NCBI RefSeq assembly: GCF_002979915.1
Contig: NZ_PCQA01000003.1
Span: 62,001-126,000 of the forward strand
Source of the DNA: Arthrobacter sp. MYb213
GTDB taxonomy: Bacteria > Actinomycetota > Actinomycetes > Actinomycetales > Micrococcaceae
Reading direction: 5' to 3'
DNA length: 64,000 nucleotides
Shown: positions 56,930 to 64,000 of the stretch, in pieces
Numbering within the stretch: the first letter of the stretch is position 1
Layout: each line of letters begins with the position of its first letter
The notes under the pieces: generated by a model
Told to the model about the DNA's origin: nothing
What the model saw: only the letters and a program-made list of their open reading frames with translations
Databases searched by the model: none
Made by a program: the position numbers and the translations under genes

Positions 56930-58537
56930 TTACTTCGCGGAGAACTCGCCAATCTGTAGACCCCATGGACGGGATGCATTGGCACCCGAAGCACGGCGCG
57001 GAAGATCGGTGACGTTGAGGAACACATGGGAACCGGAAAGGTAGTCGGTTTCATCGCCCTTGACCGGAATGGAGATCGAAGGACCGGAGAACGAACCCTT
57101 CGCAACCGACTTAGCATCGCCAAGATCATCAGACTTGCCAACAAGGACTTCGTAATCTCCACCGGTGGCATTTAGGCCCTCGAGGTTGATTTCCTTGATC
57201 GCTGATTCCTCTTCGAGATCCAAGATGAAGACCATATTTGAAGCGAAGCCACCGAAATTGCTCGTGGTGTACGAGTAAGTCTTGTAGGTGCTTGACGGAT
57301 TACCGTCGGTCATATCGTTCAAGGTGTTATCAGTTTCGGCGTTGAGCTGCTGATTACCTGGCACCAAGCGGGAAACACCATCAACCTTAGGAGCAGGCAA
57401 TGAAGGCTCCGAAGGAGTCTCTGAGGTTTCCTTGGAAGGTTCTGCTGCCGACTCGGTAGGTGTTGCGGGGGCATCAGCCGTATTATCCTTGCCAGCTCCA
57501 CCGAGGAAGTTGAAGGCGAAGACGATACCGATAATCAATACTGCAACTAGTACTGCCCCGACGAGCAGACGTACACCCTTTGAGGTGCCCTCGTCTTCTT
57601 CGTCTTCTACTGGCTCTGCAATATCTTGTGCCGGGACACCCTTGGCTGCCGCAGGGAAAGTCGAAGCCTTTGGTGCCGAGGCAACCGCAGCAGCGCCAGC
57701 AGCAACACCGACACCAGCGGCGGCAGCCTTCTTCTGGGCGGGCTTCTTAGGTTCTTCCTTCTTTGGCTCTGCCTTTTGCGGCGTATCGCCCTTGGACTGA
57801 GCAGCTGCTGCGAGGGCCGCGGTAGCGGTTACGTTTGGTTCCTTGTCGTCATCCAGACGTGTCACCTTAGGCTTTGGAGCCTCGGTGTTCTTGCTCGGTG
57901 GAGTGACTGGGGTAGCAACAGTTGGGGTAGCGACCTGAGTATTAGGTGCTGTCTGGTCGCCGGTATTTTCCTCAACGTACGAATCTTCGTCATCGAAGGA
58001 TTCCGCGGGGGCAGTGTTTTTGCGACTGAAGCGGTTCTTTAGTCCGGCAAACCCACTGCTCAGTGCGTTTCCAACCTTGCCCTGTTCTTCGGGCGCATCT
58101 TCGTAACGCAACTGATCGTAGTACTCAGCGTCGTCCGCATAAGTTTCAGGGACCGACTGACGGGATTCACCGAAGATTTCGGTTCCCAGAGTGTCGGTGA
58201 AAAACGGTTCTACGTACGGTGCGTCCTGGGCTTCAAGAACCAAATCTAGGAGGTCCGCCGAACGTGCGACATTCGCTACCAAATAGCTTTGATTCGTTTC
58301 GGTAATTCCCAGATCCAGAACCTGGACGTTTGCCTGGCGCTCACCCATGGCGATTTCTCGCGCACTGGTAGCCAGCTGGGAGGAGTTAGTCGCTGATGCG
58401 ACCACGATGCTGACCGATCGGTTGAGCACCTGATCGATGCCACCCAGCACCAGATCTCCCTCGGCGGTGGTCAAAACGGATTCGGTGACCTGGTAACGAC
58501 CGCTAAGGACGGAACCGACATCGATGGGCTGCGACAC
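56930..58537 (-). CDS. Pseudokinase-like single-pass membrane protein with extracellular discoidin-like domain (MurJ partner)
   Basis: About 535 residues from GTG 58537, which has GGAG six bases upstream. N-terminal 85 residues (SVLSGRYQVTESV, then VSIVVASATNSS) resemble a kinase N-lobe without the usual Lys or a C-lobe. A long acidic, Ala/Lys/Pro-rich linker, one membrane helix (GVRLLVGAVLVAVLIIGIVFAFNFLG) and a C-terminal domain (about 400-535) with the beta-sandwich look of discoidin/CBM-type modules follow. In mycobacteria the same parts are fused to MurJ. Here the gene abuts murJ. Confidence 0.78.
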   Translation of the reverse strand: MSQPIDVGSVLSGRYQVTESVLTTAEGDLVLGGIDQVLNRSVSIVVASATNSSQLATSAREIAMGERQANVQVLDLGITETNQSYLVANVARSADLLDLVLEAQDAPYVEPFFTDTLGTEIFGESRQSVPETYADDAEYYDQLRYEDAPEEQGKVGNALSSGFAGLKNRFSRKNTAPAESFDDEDSYVEENTGDQTAPNTQVATPTVATPVTPPSKNTEAPKPKVTRLDDDKEPNVTATAALAAAAQSKGDTPQKAEPKKEEPKKPAQKKAAAAGVGVAAGAAAVASAPKASTFPAAAKGVPAQDIAEPVEDEEDEGTSKGVRLLVGAVLVAVLIIGIVFAFNFLGGAGKDNTADAPATPTESAAEPSKETSETPSEPSLPAPKVDGVSRLVPGNQQLNAETDNTLNDMTDGNPSSTYKTYSYTTSNFGGFASNMVFILDLEEESAIKEINLEGLNATGGDYEVLVGKSDDLGDAKSVAKGSFSGPSISIPVKGDETDYLSGSHVFLNVTDLPRRASGANASRPWGLQIGEFSAK

Positions 58538-58635
58538 GTGCATCTCCAAGGTTTGATTGCTTCGAACGGCAGGCTGACCTACCATCTTTCATGTTACCTG
58601 CCCAAAGACGTCATTCGTTGGTCATTTGAGCAGAA

Positions 58636-60393
58636 TCACCGCTTAGTGAGACCCGGAATTCTGCGCACCAGTGGTCCGAGGAACCCGGCGAGCTCAGGGA
58701 CTTTAGTGCGGTGCAATAGGAACACGAAGGCGACTGCCATAACAAGCCCCACGATACAGATGGTGATGACTGCACTCAATAGTGAATCGTAGGCAAATCC
58801 GAAGTTGAAACCACCCAAAAGGGCTAACGGTACACAGCCGATGATGGCTGCTAGCGTGGCCATCCAGCCGATACGAATGTAGGTATCGATGACGGTGCCA
58901 ACGCCGTAGTCACCATATCGGCGTTTGATCAGATAGTGCGTGATCAATGCGGAAATGACGTTAGTGATTCCGTAAATAAAGGCAATGGCCGCCGCAATAT
59001 GAACTGGATCGATCAAGAAATACGCCAACACCGCTCCGGTCAACCCAATGAGGGCAATGCTGCTTTGGATGAGCATTGGAGTCCGGGTGTCTTCGTCGGC
59101 AAAAAATACGCGCAGCATAAAGAATTGCAGGGATTTGAAGGGAAGCCCCAGCGCGGTCAGCACCAGTAGTTGACCGATCGCCGCCGCCGCTGCAATTGAA
59201 TGTTCCGAATTACCCGCGAAGAGTCGGCCCAAAGGGCCAGCCAAAACGATGAAAACCAAGGTGCAGAAAATTATCGGGATCGCGGTGGAGCGCATGCCCT
59301 GGTTCAGTAGCGGACCGATATCTTTGCGCCGTTTGTCGGCGAAGGCACGCGTGAAGTCATTGAACAACACCGTGGCGACCGTCAAGGCAAAAAGCGAGTG
59401 GGGGAGCACCGTGATCAGCTGTGAGGTATTCAGTGCGTATTCGCCGGCTACGGAGGCTGCTTGCTCAGCGCTGAGCTCGGTACGGGCGGCTGTCGCTCCA
59501 GAGACAATTTTTGAATAAAGTAACGACGAGATATTGCCGATGACCATTGCAGCGAGCGTCCAAACGGCCAAACGGCCGACGTGGCGTAAGCCCATACCGC
59601 GCCATGAAAAATCGAATTGAAGCTTGAGGTTGATCTTTTTCAGGGGCCATAACAACACCAGCGATTGCATCAAAATGCCAAGAGTTGCGCCGCCGGCAAG
59701 CCAGACTGTTTTTCCGGTGCTCCAGGTGTCCATTGGATTACCTGTGGAATAGGCGCCGAACACGATGATGAACGAGCCAATGACTAACAGTTGGATGAGG
59801 TTGTTTACCGCTGGTGCCCACATGAACGCGGCGAACTTTCCGTGCGCGTTGAGCACCTGGCCAAGTACCGCATACAGTCCGTAGAAAAATACTTGGGGCA
59901 AGGACCAATATGCGAACGCGGTGCCTAGGGCAATCATCGGTTCGGTCCAGTTATTGGTTAACGCGACAATAATTGGGCGTGCGCAGAGGGTGAGTACCAG
60001 GGTCAGCGCGCCCATTACGACTACCGTGAGGGTGACCAGCTTCGAGGTATAAGCAGCACCACGATCTTTGGCCTTGGAAGCCTTGATGAGCTGTGGGATG
60101 AGTACAACGTTGAAAATACCGCCGGCTAACAACATGAAGATGATCGTCGGAATGACATTCGCCTTCTCGAAAATATCGGCCACCGAGGTGACCGAGCCGA
60201 TAGCCATGGCAAGCATTGCGGTACGTACAAAGCCAAGAATTCGGGACACCAACGTGCCTGAAGCCATGAGAGCGTAGGTCGCTGATCGCCCGCCGGAGAC
60301 CGGCACCGGGGGATCAGCTGGTTCCGTTACCTGTTCAAGGGCTCCAGTGTGTGGCTGATCGGAGCCTGGTTGTGACTTAGGAACCTGAGACAT
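58636..60393 (-). CDS. murJ: Lipid II flippase MurJ
   Basis: 585 residues with about 14 membrane helices and a disordered 35-residue N-terminus. The MviN/MurJ pattern RILGFVRTAMLAMAIGS, ASGTLVSR start and the GIFNVVLIPQLIKA stretch near residue 100 are present. It flips lipid II across the membrane. Its C-terminus ends at about residue 585, without the pseudokinase domain fused in M. tuberculosis, which is encoded next door. It overlaps the NUDIX gene by 17 bp. Confidence 0.95.
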   Translation of the reverse strand: MSQVPKSQPGSDQPHTGALEQVTEPADPPVPVSGGRSATYALMASGTLVSRILGFVRTAMLAMAIGSVTSVADIFEKANVIPTIIFMLLAGGIFNVVLIPQLIKASKAKDRGAAYTSKLVTLTVVVMGALTLVLTLCARPIIVALTNNWTEPMIALGTAFAYWSLPQVFFYGLYAVLGQVLNAHGKFAAFMWAPAVNNLIQLLVIGSFIIVFGAYSTGNPMDTWSTGKTVWLAGGATLGILMQSLVLLWPLKKINLKLQFDFSWRGMGLRHVGRLAVWTLAAMVIGNISSLLYSKIVSGATAARTELSAEQAASVAGEYALNTSQLITVLPHSLFALTVATVLFNDFTRAFADKRRKDIGPLLNQGMRSTAIPIIFCTLVFIVLAGPLGRLFAGNSEHSIAAAAAIGQLLVLTALGLPFKSLQFFMLRVFFADEDTRTPMLIQSSIALIGLTGAVLAYFLIDPVHIAAAIAFIYGITNVISALITHYLIKRRYGDYGVGTVIDTYIRIGWMATLAAIIGCVPLALLGGFNFGFAYDSLLSAVITICIVGLVMAVAFVFLLHRTKVPELAGFLGPLVRRIPGLTKR

Positions 60394-60916
60394 ACTTCGT
60401 TAGGACCTCGCGTGCCAGGTCTGCGATCCGGCGTTCATTTGGGAAGGAAAGGCGTTTACCGAGTGAGTTTAACGGAATCCATGCAACATCAACTGCTTCA
60501 TGATCGGGATCATTCTCGATCGTGAGGTGGCCGCCGGTGGCTTCCAAGAGGAAATGGTGCACGGTTTTATGTACCCGGTAGTTAGTTACGGTGAACCAAT
60601 AATCGACGGAGCCGAGCGGAGCAAGAATACGACCGGCAATTCCGGTTTCTTCTTCGATCTCCCGGATAGCCGCTTCTTCGTTCGTTTCTTCGCCCTCAGG
60701 ATGCCCCTTAGGTAGGCACCATTCCAAGCGCCCACCACGGTTGTATCGGGCGATGATTGCAACCGGAAAATCGGGGCTATCAAAGTCGATAACTATGCCA
60801 CCGGAGGAGACTTCTTCGACCGTAGGAAGCGCCTGAGGACCGCCGGGTGCCTGAGCAGAAGCCATTGACGCAGTCAATGGGGTGCGCTTTGGGGCAGACG
60901 GGATCGGACGGTTCAT
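60377..60916 (-). CDS. NUDIX hydrolase
   Basis: 179 residues. The Nudix box is complete: G-x5-E-x7-REIEEETGI, near residues 72-94 (GHPEGEETNEEAAIREIEEE). A disordered 35-residue N-terminus precedes it. Family enzymes hydrolyse nucleoside diphosphates linked to other groups, including damaged nucleotides or dinucleoside polyphosphates. Located between pcnA (divergent) and murJ as in other actinobacteria, but the substrate is unknown. Confidence 0.93.
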   Translation of the reverse strand: MNRPIPSAPKRTPLTASMASAQAPGGPQALPTVEEVSSGGIVIDFDSPDFPVAIIARYNRGGRLEWCLPKGHPEGEETNEEAAIREIEEETGIAGRILAPLGSVDYWFTVTNYRVHKTVHHFLLEATGGHLTIENDPDHEAVDVAWIPLNSLGKRLSFPNERRIADLAREVLTKYVSGS

Positions 60917-61040
60917 GCAACCACTCTATCGAGTTTTTGGTGATCTATACCTTAGCGACTTGGACAAGAGAGCTATCTCGCAAGGAACTTCGGTGATTTT
61001 TCAAGCGAGATCACCAGAAATCTGGCACGCTTAAGGAACT

Positions 61041-62489
61041 ATGCACGCACTTCCATCTCATGACGCCCTGCGCCAGATCCTACCTTCGGTCATTTTCGAC
61101 CTAGCCGACCGTTTTGTTCGCGCCGGATTTGAGATCTCTTTGGTGGGTGGTCCGGTACGCGATCTGTTTCTTGGACGTGTCTCACCCGACCTAGATTTCA
61201 CCACGAGCGCTACACCTGAGCAGACGGTCAAAGTGATCTCTGGCTGGGCCGACAATATCTGGGATGTGGGTCGCGAGTTTGGAACCATCGCCTTCAAAAA
61301 AGACGGGTTCACGCTAGAGGTCACGACCTATCGCGCAGATGCCTATGACAAGGATTCGCGTAAGCCTATTGTCGCTTTTGGTGACAATCTCCGTGACGAT
61401 CTCTTCCGCCGGGACTTCACTATGAATGCAATGGCCTTACGACTGCCCGATTTGGAATTGGTGGATCCCTTTGACGGGGTTGATTCACTACGTGTTGGAC
61501 TCATCCGCACTCCAGGATCTCCGGATATCTCGTTTTCTGATGATCCGTTAAGAATGATGCGCGCCGCTCGCTTTGCATCTCAACTTCGCATTGAAGTTTC
61601 GCCAGAGGTACGCCAGGCGATGGCCGAGATGACCGAACGTATCGATATTATTTCCGCCGAACGCGTCCGCGATGAATTGATCAAGTTGATCAATGGCGCG
61701 GACCCTCGAGCTGGCATAGATTTATTGGTCGACTCTGGTCTGGCCGACAAAGTCCTGCCAGAGGTATCGGCCTTGCGTTTAGAAATCGATGAACATCATC
61801 GACACAAAGATGTCTATCAGCATTCATTGACGGTGCTCGAACAAGCAATCGGGCATGAAACAGAGGATGATGGTGCGGTCCCCGGACCAGATTTCATCTT
61901 GCGCTTTGCGGCTCTGATGCATGATGTCGGCAAGCCTGCAACGCGAAAATTTGAGCCCAATGGGGCGGTGTCTTTCCGTCACCATGACATGGTCGGCTCC
62001 AAGCTGGTGAAGCAGCGTATGCGCGCTCTTCGCTTCGACAAGGACACGACAAAGGCAGTAGCGCGTCTAGTTGAGTTGCATATGCGCTTTTATGGTTATG
62101 GTGAAGCCGGCTGGACCGACTCGGCGGTACGCCGCTATGTGACAGATGCTGGCGACTTACTTGAGCGTTTGCATCGGTTGACCCGCTCAGACGTCACGAC
62201 TAGAAACCGTCGCAAGGCAGAACGCCTGGGTTTCGCATATGACGATCTAGAGACGCGTATCGCAGAAATCACGGAGCAGGAAGAGCTGAATGCTATTCGG
62301 CCAGACCTCAACGGGGAACAGATCATGTCCATACTAGGGATCAAGGCCGGGCCAATGGTGGGCCGGGCTTACAACTTCATGTTGAACTTGCGTTTAGATG
62401 ATGGACCGTTGGGCGAAGAAATAGCTGGGCAGCGCCTGCAAGCTTGGTGGGCTGAGCAACCTGAAGCTCAAGCAGGAGAACAAGGTTAA
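61041..62489 (+). CDS. pcnA: CCA tRNA nucleotidyltransferase
   Basis: 482 residues. Nucleotidyltransferase signature GGPVRDLFLGR and DLDFTT near residues 37-54, an RRDFTMNAMAL stretch near 128, an HD-type domain (HHRHKDVYQHSLTVLEQA and LMHDVGKPATR) near residues 252-300, and a C-terminal RNA-binding region. It adds or repairs the 3' CCA of tRNAs, which matters here because the tRNAs seen do not encode CCA. Divergent from the NUDIX gene. Confidence 0.95.
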   Translation: MHALPSHDALRQILPSVIFDLADRFVRAGFEISLVGGPVRDLFLGRVSPDLDFTTSATPEQTVKVISGWADNIWDVGREFGTIAFKKDGFTLEVTTYRADAYDKDSRKPIVAFGDNLRDDLFRRDFTMNAMALRLPDLELVDPFDGVDSLRVGLIRTPGSPDISFSDDPLRMMRAARFASQLRIEVSPEVRQAMAEMTERIDIISAERVRDELIKLINGADPRAGIDLLVDSGLADKVLPEVSALRLEIDEHHRHKDVYQHSLTVLEQAIGHETEDDGAVPGPDFILRFAALMHDVGKPATRKFEPNGAVSFRHHDMVGSKLVKQRMRALRFDKDTTKAVARLVELHMRFYGYGEAGWTDSAVRRYVTDAGDLLERLHRLTRSDVTTRNRRKAERLGFAYDDLETRIAEITEQEELNAIRPDLNGEQIMSILGIKAGPMVGRAYNFMLNLRLDDGPLGEEIAGQRLQAWWAEQPEAQAGEQG

Positions 62490-62508
62490 GTAGTTCACCC
62501 ACTTTGGT

Positions 62509-62547
62509 GTTGGGGTCGTTTTGAGCATCGCTCGAAGCGACCCCAAC
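62509..62547 (+). terminator. Terminator after pcnA
   Basis: GTTGGGGTCG and CGACCCCAAC arms (62509-62518 and 62538-62547) with a further inner GAGC/GCTC pair, 20 bp past the stop, followed by a T-rich region. Confidence 0.8.
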
Positions 62548-62727
62548 GCATTTAATGAAACTTATTTAAGAATTTTTGTTTTTCGCTGGCACTCACGGCA
62601 TTCACCATGTAAGCTAAATATTGTGATTGGGAAGTCTCAATGAGATTTGCGGATCAAAAAGACAATACACAGAGAATCTCGTGCTTTTGCATGATCGATT
62701 CGGACAGATATTTAGGAGGTGGGAAAC

Positions 62728-62856
62728 GTGATTACGAATTCAATTATTTGGAACGATGGCGGTAAGCGATCAGGCAATATGACCTTTACGCATCGCTGGT
62801 TCGGCTATGCCGCACGCCATGGCGTTTCCTCTGCCTCCGGAATAATGGATTCCTAG
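62728..62856 (+). CDS. Putative small protein 1 (42 aa), strong RBS
   Basis: GTG start preceded by AGGAGGTGGGAAAC, one of the strongest ribosome sites in the window. The peptide contains IIWNDGGKRSGNMTFTHRWF and ends SGIMDS, with no membrane helix. No family recognised. It opens a chain of short ORFs ahead of the convergent ino1 gene. Confidence 0.5.
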   Translation: MITNSIIWNDGGKRSGNMTFTHRWFGYAARHGVSSASGIMDS

Positions 62857-62930
62857 AACTTCTACGAATTCAATCAAAAGTTCCTGAGGCAGTCAGTCAG
62901 TAATCGACATTCTCCCTTAGGAACTTTTTC

Positions 62931-63086
62931 ATGTCTGCTCCACTTTTTGACAGCACCACCCAACGGGCTGTTCGGACCTCGGAACTCATCTTCGCTGGTC
63001 CTGAAAGCCTCAAGGCTCGCGCAGTTTCAACAACGCGCCAAGACCTTCCTAGCCCTTCGATTCATTTGGAAGGGAGGGAAAAATAA
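62931..63086 (+). CDS. Putative small protein 2 (51 aa)
   Basis: ATG with TTAGGAAC eight bases upstream. The product starts MSAPLFDSTTQRAVRTSELI and ends IHLEGREK, hydrophilic. Its TAA overlaps the ATG of the next short ORF (TAATG), a sign of coupled translation. A longer ORF at 62947-63132 in another frame has no RBS and looks less likely. No family recognised. Confidence 0.5.
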   Translation: MSAPLFDSTTQRAVRTSELIFAGPESLKARAVSTTRQDLPSPSIHLEGREK

Positions 63087-63205
63087 TGAGAAAGCGTTTA
63101 GGCAAAAACCCGAAACCATTGGACAACACTGAGTTCAACCGTCTTCTGCGACAACGGGAATTGGTTAACCATGTGCCACCAGAAATGTACTTCCGTATCC
63201 GGTAG
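63086..63205 (+). CDS. Putative small protein 3 (39 aa), basic
   Basis: ATG overlapping the stop of small protein 2, with GGAGGG nine bases upstream. Sequence MRKRLGKNPKPLDNTEFNRL, then LLRQRELVNHVPPEMYFRIR; basic and possibly nucleic-acid- or protein-binding. No family recognised. Confidence 0.5.
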   Translation: MRKRLGKNPKPLDNTEFNRLLRQRELVNHVPPEMYFRIR

Positions 63206-63257
63206 TTCCAAACGACGCCATTACCGTTGATTGGAATCACTGGAAAAGAGGTAGAAA

Positions 63258-63407
63258 ATGAATTCGCAAGTAATTGCACAGAGGCCCGCCGGCCTTTTAG
63301 CCGGCGGGCTTCTCCGCGTCTTGGGACAGAAACAAAAAGCAGGGTTCGGAAATCTAAAATTTCCGAACCCTGCTTCGTTTAGTGCAAAACTAACTCATAA
63401 AATTTAG
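63258..63407 (+). CDS. Possible small protein 4 (49 aa), overlapping terminator hairpins
   Basis: ATG with AAGAGGT upstream. The frame [20 protein letters not shown] runs through two hairpins (63284-63309 and 63339-63373) and ends inside ino1. The hairpins could be the true signal and the ORF accidental. Confidence 0.25.
   Translation: MNSQVIAQRPAGLLAGGLLRVLGQKQKAGFGNLKFPNPASFSAKLTHKI
63284..63309 (+). terminator. Hairpin within or after the short-ORF chain
   Basis: A 10-bp GC stem GCCCGCCGGC/GCCGGCGGGC with loop CTTTTA. It is followed by TTCTCC, a weak T-tract, so it may be an attenuator or terminator. Confidence 0.6.
63339..63373. terminator. Bidirectional terminator between the short-ORF chain and ino1
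   Basis: Arms GCAGGGTTCGGAAA (63339-63352) and TTTCCGAACCCTGC (63360-63373) are perfect complements with a 7-nt loop, T-rich on the plus side, A-rich on the other. Confidence 0.85.
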
Positions 63408-64000
63408 CGCTCGACGTCCCCGCGGATGAAGGCTTCAACCTTCTGGCGGGCAGTTTCGTCGTCGTACTGCTCTGGTGGCGACTTCATGAAGTAGCTCGAC
63501 GCCGAGAGGATCGGTCCACCGATACCGCGGTCAAGCGCGATCTTGGCTGCGCGGACAGCATCAATGATGACGCCAGCGGAGTTTGGTGAGTCCCATACTT
63601 CCAACTTGTATTCCAAGTTCACTGGAGCGTCGCCGAAGTTACGGCCCTCGAGGCGAACGAACGCCCACTTGCGGTCATCTAGCCAGGCTACGTAGTCACT
63701 TGGGCCAATGTGAACATCGTCCGCGGTGAGCTTGGCAGAGGTGTTCGAGGTGACGGCCTGAGTCTTGGAGATCTTCTTGGATTCAAGGCGCTCGCGCTCG
63801 AGCATGTTCTTGAAGTCCATGTTGCCACCGACGTTTAGCTGGTAGGTGCGGTCAAGTACTACGCCGCGGTCCTCGAAAAGCTTGGCCATCACGCGGTGCG
63901 TGATGGTGGCGCCAATCTGCGATTTGATGTCGTCACCAATAATAGGCACGCCTGCATCGGTGAATTTCTGAGCCCACTCTGGGGTACCGGCAATGAAGAC
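63404..64000 (-). CDS. ino1: Inositol-3-phosphate synthase, 5' end outside window
   Basis: The C-terminal 199 codons, stop included, are visible, beginning [19 protein letters not shown] at the right edge. The conserved [39 protein letters not shown] and the [14 protein letters not shown] segments are those of the NAD-dependent enzyme converting glucose-6-phosphate to inositol-3-phosphate. Actinobacteria use it for mycothiol and phosphatidylinositol. The frame continues left of any internal Met, so the true start lies beyond position 64000. Confidence 0.93.
   Translation of the reverse strand, partial: VFIAGTPEWAQKFTDAGVPIIGDDIKSQIGATITHRVMAKLFEDRGVVLDRTYQLNVGGNMDFKNMLERERLESKKISKTQAVTSNTSAKLTADDVHIGPSDYVAWLDDRKWAFVRLEGRNFGDAPVNLEYKLEVWDSPNSAGVIIDAVRAAKIALDRGIGGPILSASSYFMKSPPEQYDDETARQKVEAFIRGDVER

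Noticed and set aside
56830-57171. N-terminal extension of trxB to 57171
   Set aside because: It runs into the upstream gene and terminator; GTG 56829 has an RBS and the family N-terminus.
62947-63132. 61-codon ORF in another frame of the short-ORF chain
   Set aside because: No ribosome site, and it conflicts with two frames that have strong sites and a TAATG coupling.

Overview
The window is the replication-origin region of a chromosome from a high-GC Gram-positive bacterium, most likely the order Micrococcales, family Micrococcaceae (Arthrobacter/Glutamicibacter-like). The evidence is the order gyrA-gyrB-dciA-recF-dnaN-dnaA | rpmH-rnpA-yidD-yidC-khpB-rsmG-parA-parB, the flanking fhaA-fhaB-pstP-rodA-pbpA-pknA-pknB envelope-signalling operon, and the actinobacterial genes crgA, class E sortase, DLW-39, DUF3566 and ino1. 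GTG starts and ATGA or GTGA overlaps are common. This placement comes from gene content and order only; no search was run.

Layout. 1-10,050 is accessory metabolism: a sugar kinase/esterase/enoyl-CoA hydratase cluster, a universal stress protein, a dienelactone hydrolase, a nucleoside hydrolase divergent from a LacI regulator, and a three-gene flavin/NAD(P) redox operon under an inverted-repeat operator. 10,130-19,735 holds tRNA-Leu and the FHA/PP2C/RodA/PBP/kinase operon. 19,736-26,141 holds pabA, a small membrane protein, a sortase, crgA, a guanidine-III riboswitch with its Gdx exporter, lysG/lysE, a dense DnaA-box cluster, a rhomboid protease and a cyclophilin. 26,138-31,254 holds a transporter, a glycosyltransferase, an SDR/flavin-monooxygenase pair and a decayed TetR gene. 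31,317-31,794 holds two identical tRNA-Ala genes, DLW-39 and tRNA-Ile. 31,913-42,314 is the leftward replication block (DUF3566, gyrA, gyrB, dciA, recF, dnaN, oriC spacer, dnaA). 42,828-48,383 is the rightward block (rpmH to parB). 48,437-55,457 is a 7-kb stretch with no credible gene. It holds two degenerate 620-bp paired repeats, a 7-bp tandem repeat and three parS sites. 55,511-64,000 holds trxA, trxB, a pseudokinase-like membrane protein, murJ, a NUDIX hydrolase, a CCA-adding enzyme, a chain of tiny ORFs and the 3' part of ino1.

How it fits together. The replication genes face outward from the dnaA/rpmH spacer. Six parS-type sites lie around parA-parB and across the gene-free stretch, forming the centromere. 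The kinase operon, FhaA, MurJ and the pseudokinase-like protein form the cell-wall synthesis control module described in mycobacteria, but here the MurJ partner domain is a separate gene. The most unusual items are the DnaA-box cluster at 23.8-24.25 kb, which is denser than the canonical dnaA-dnaN spacer, the gene-free parS-containing region, a parS site at the centre of a 44-bp perfect palindrome, and the short-ORF chain beside ino1.
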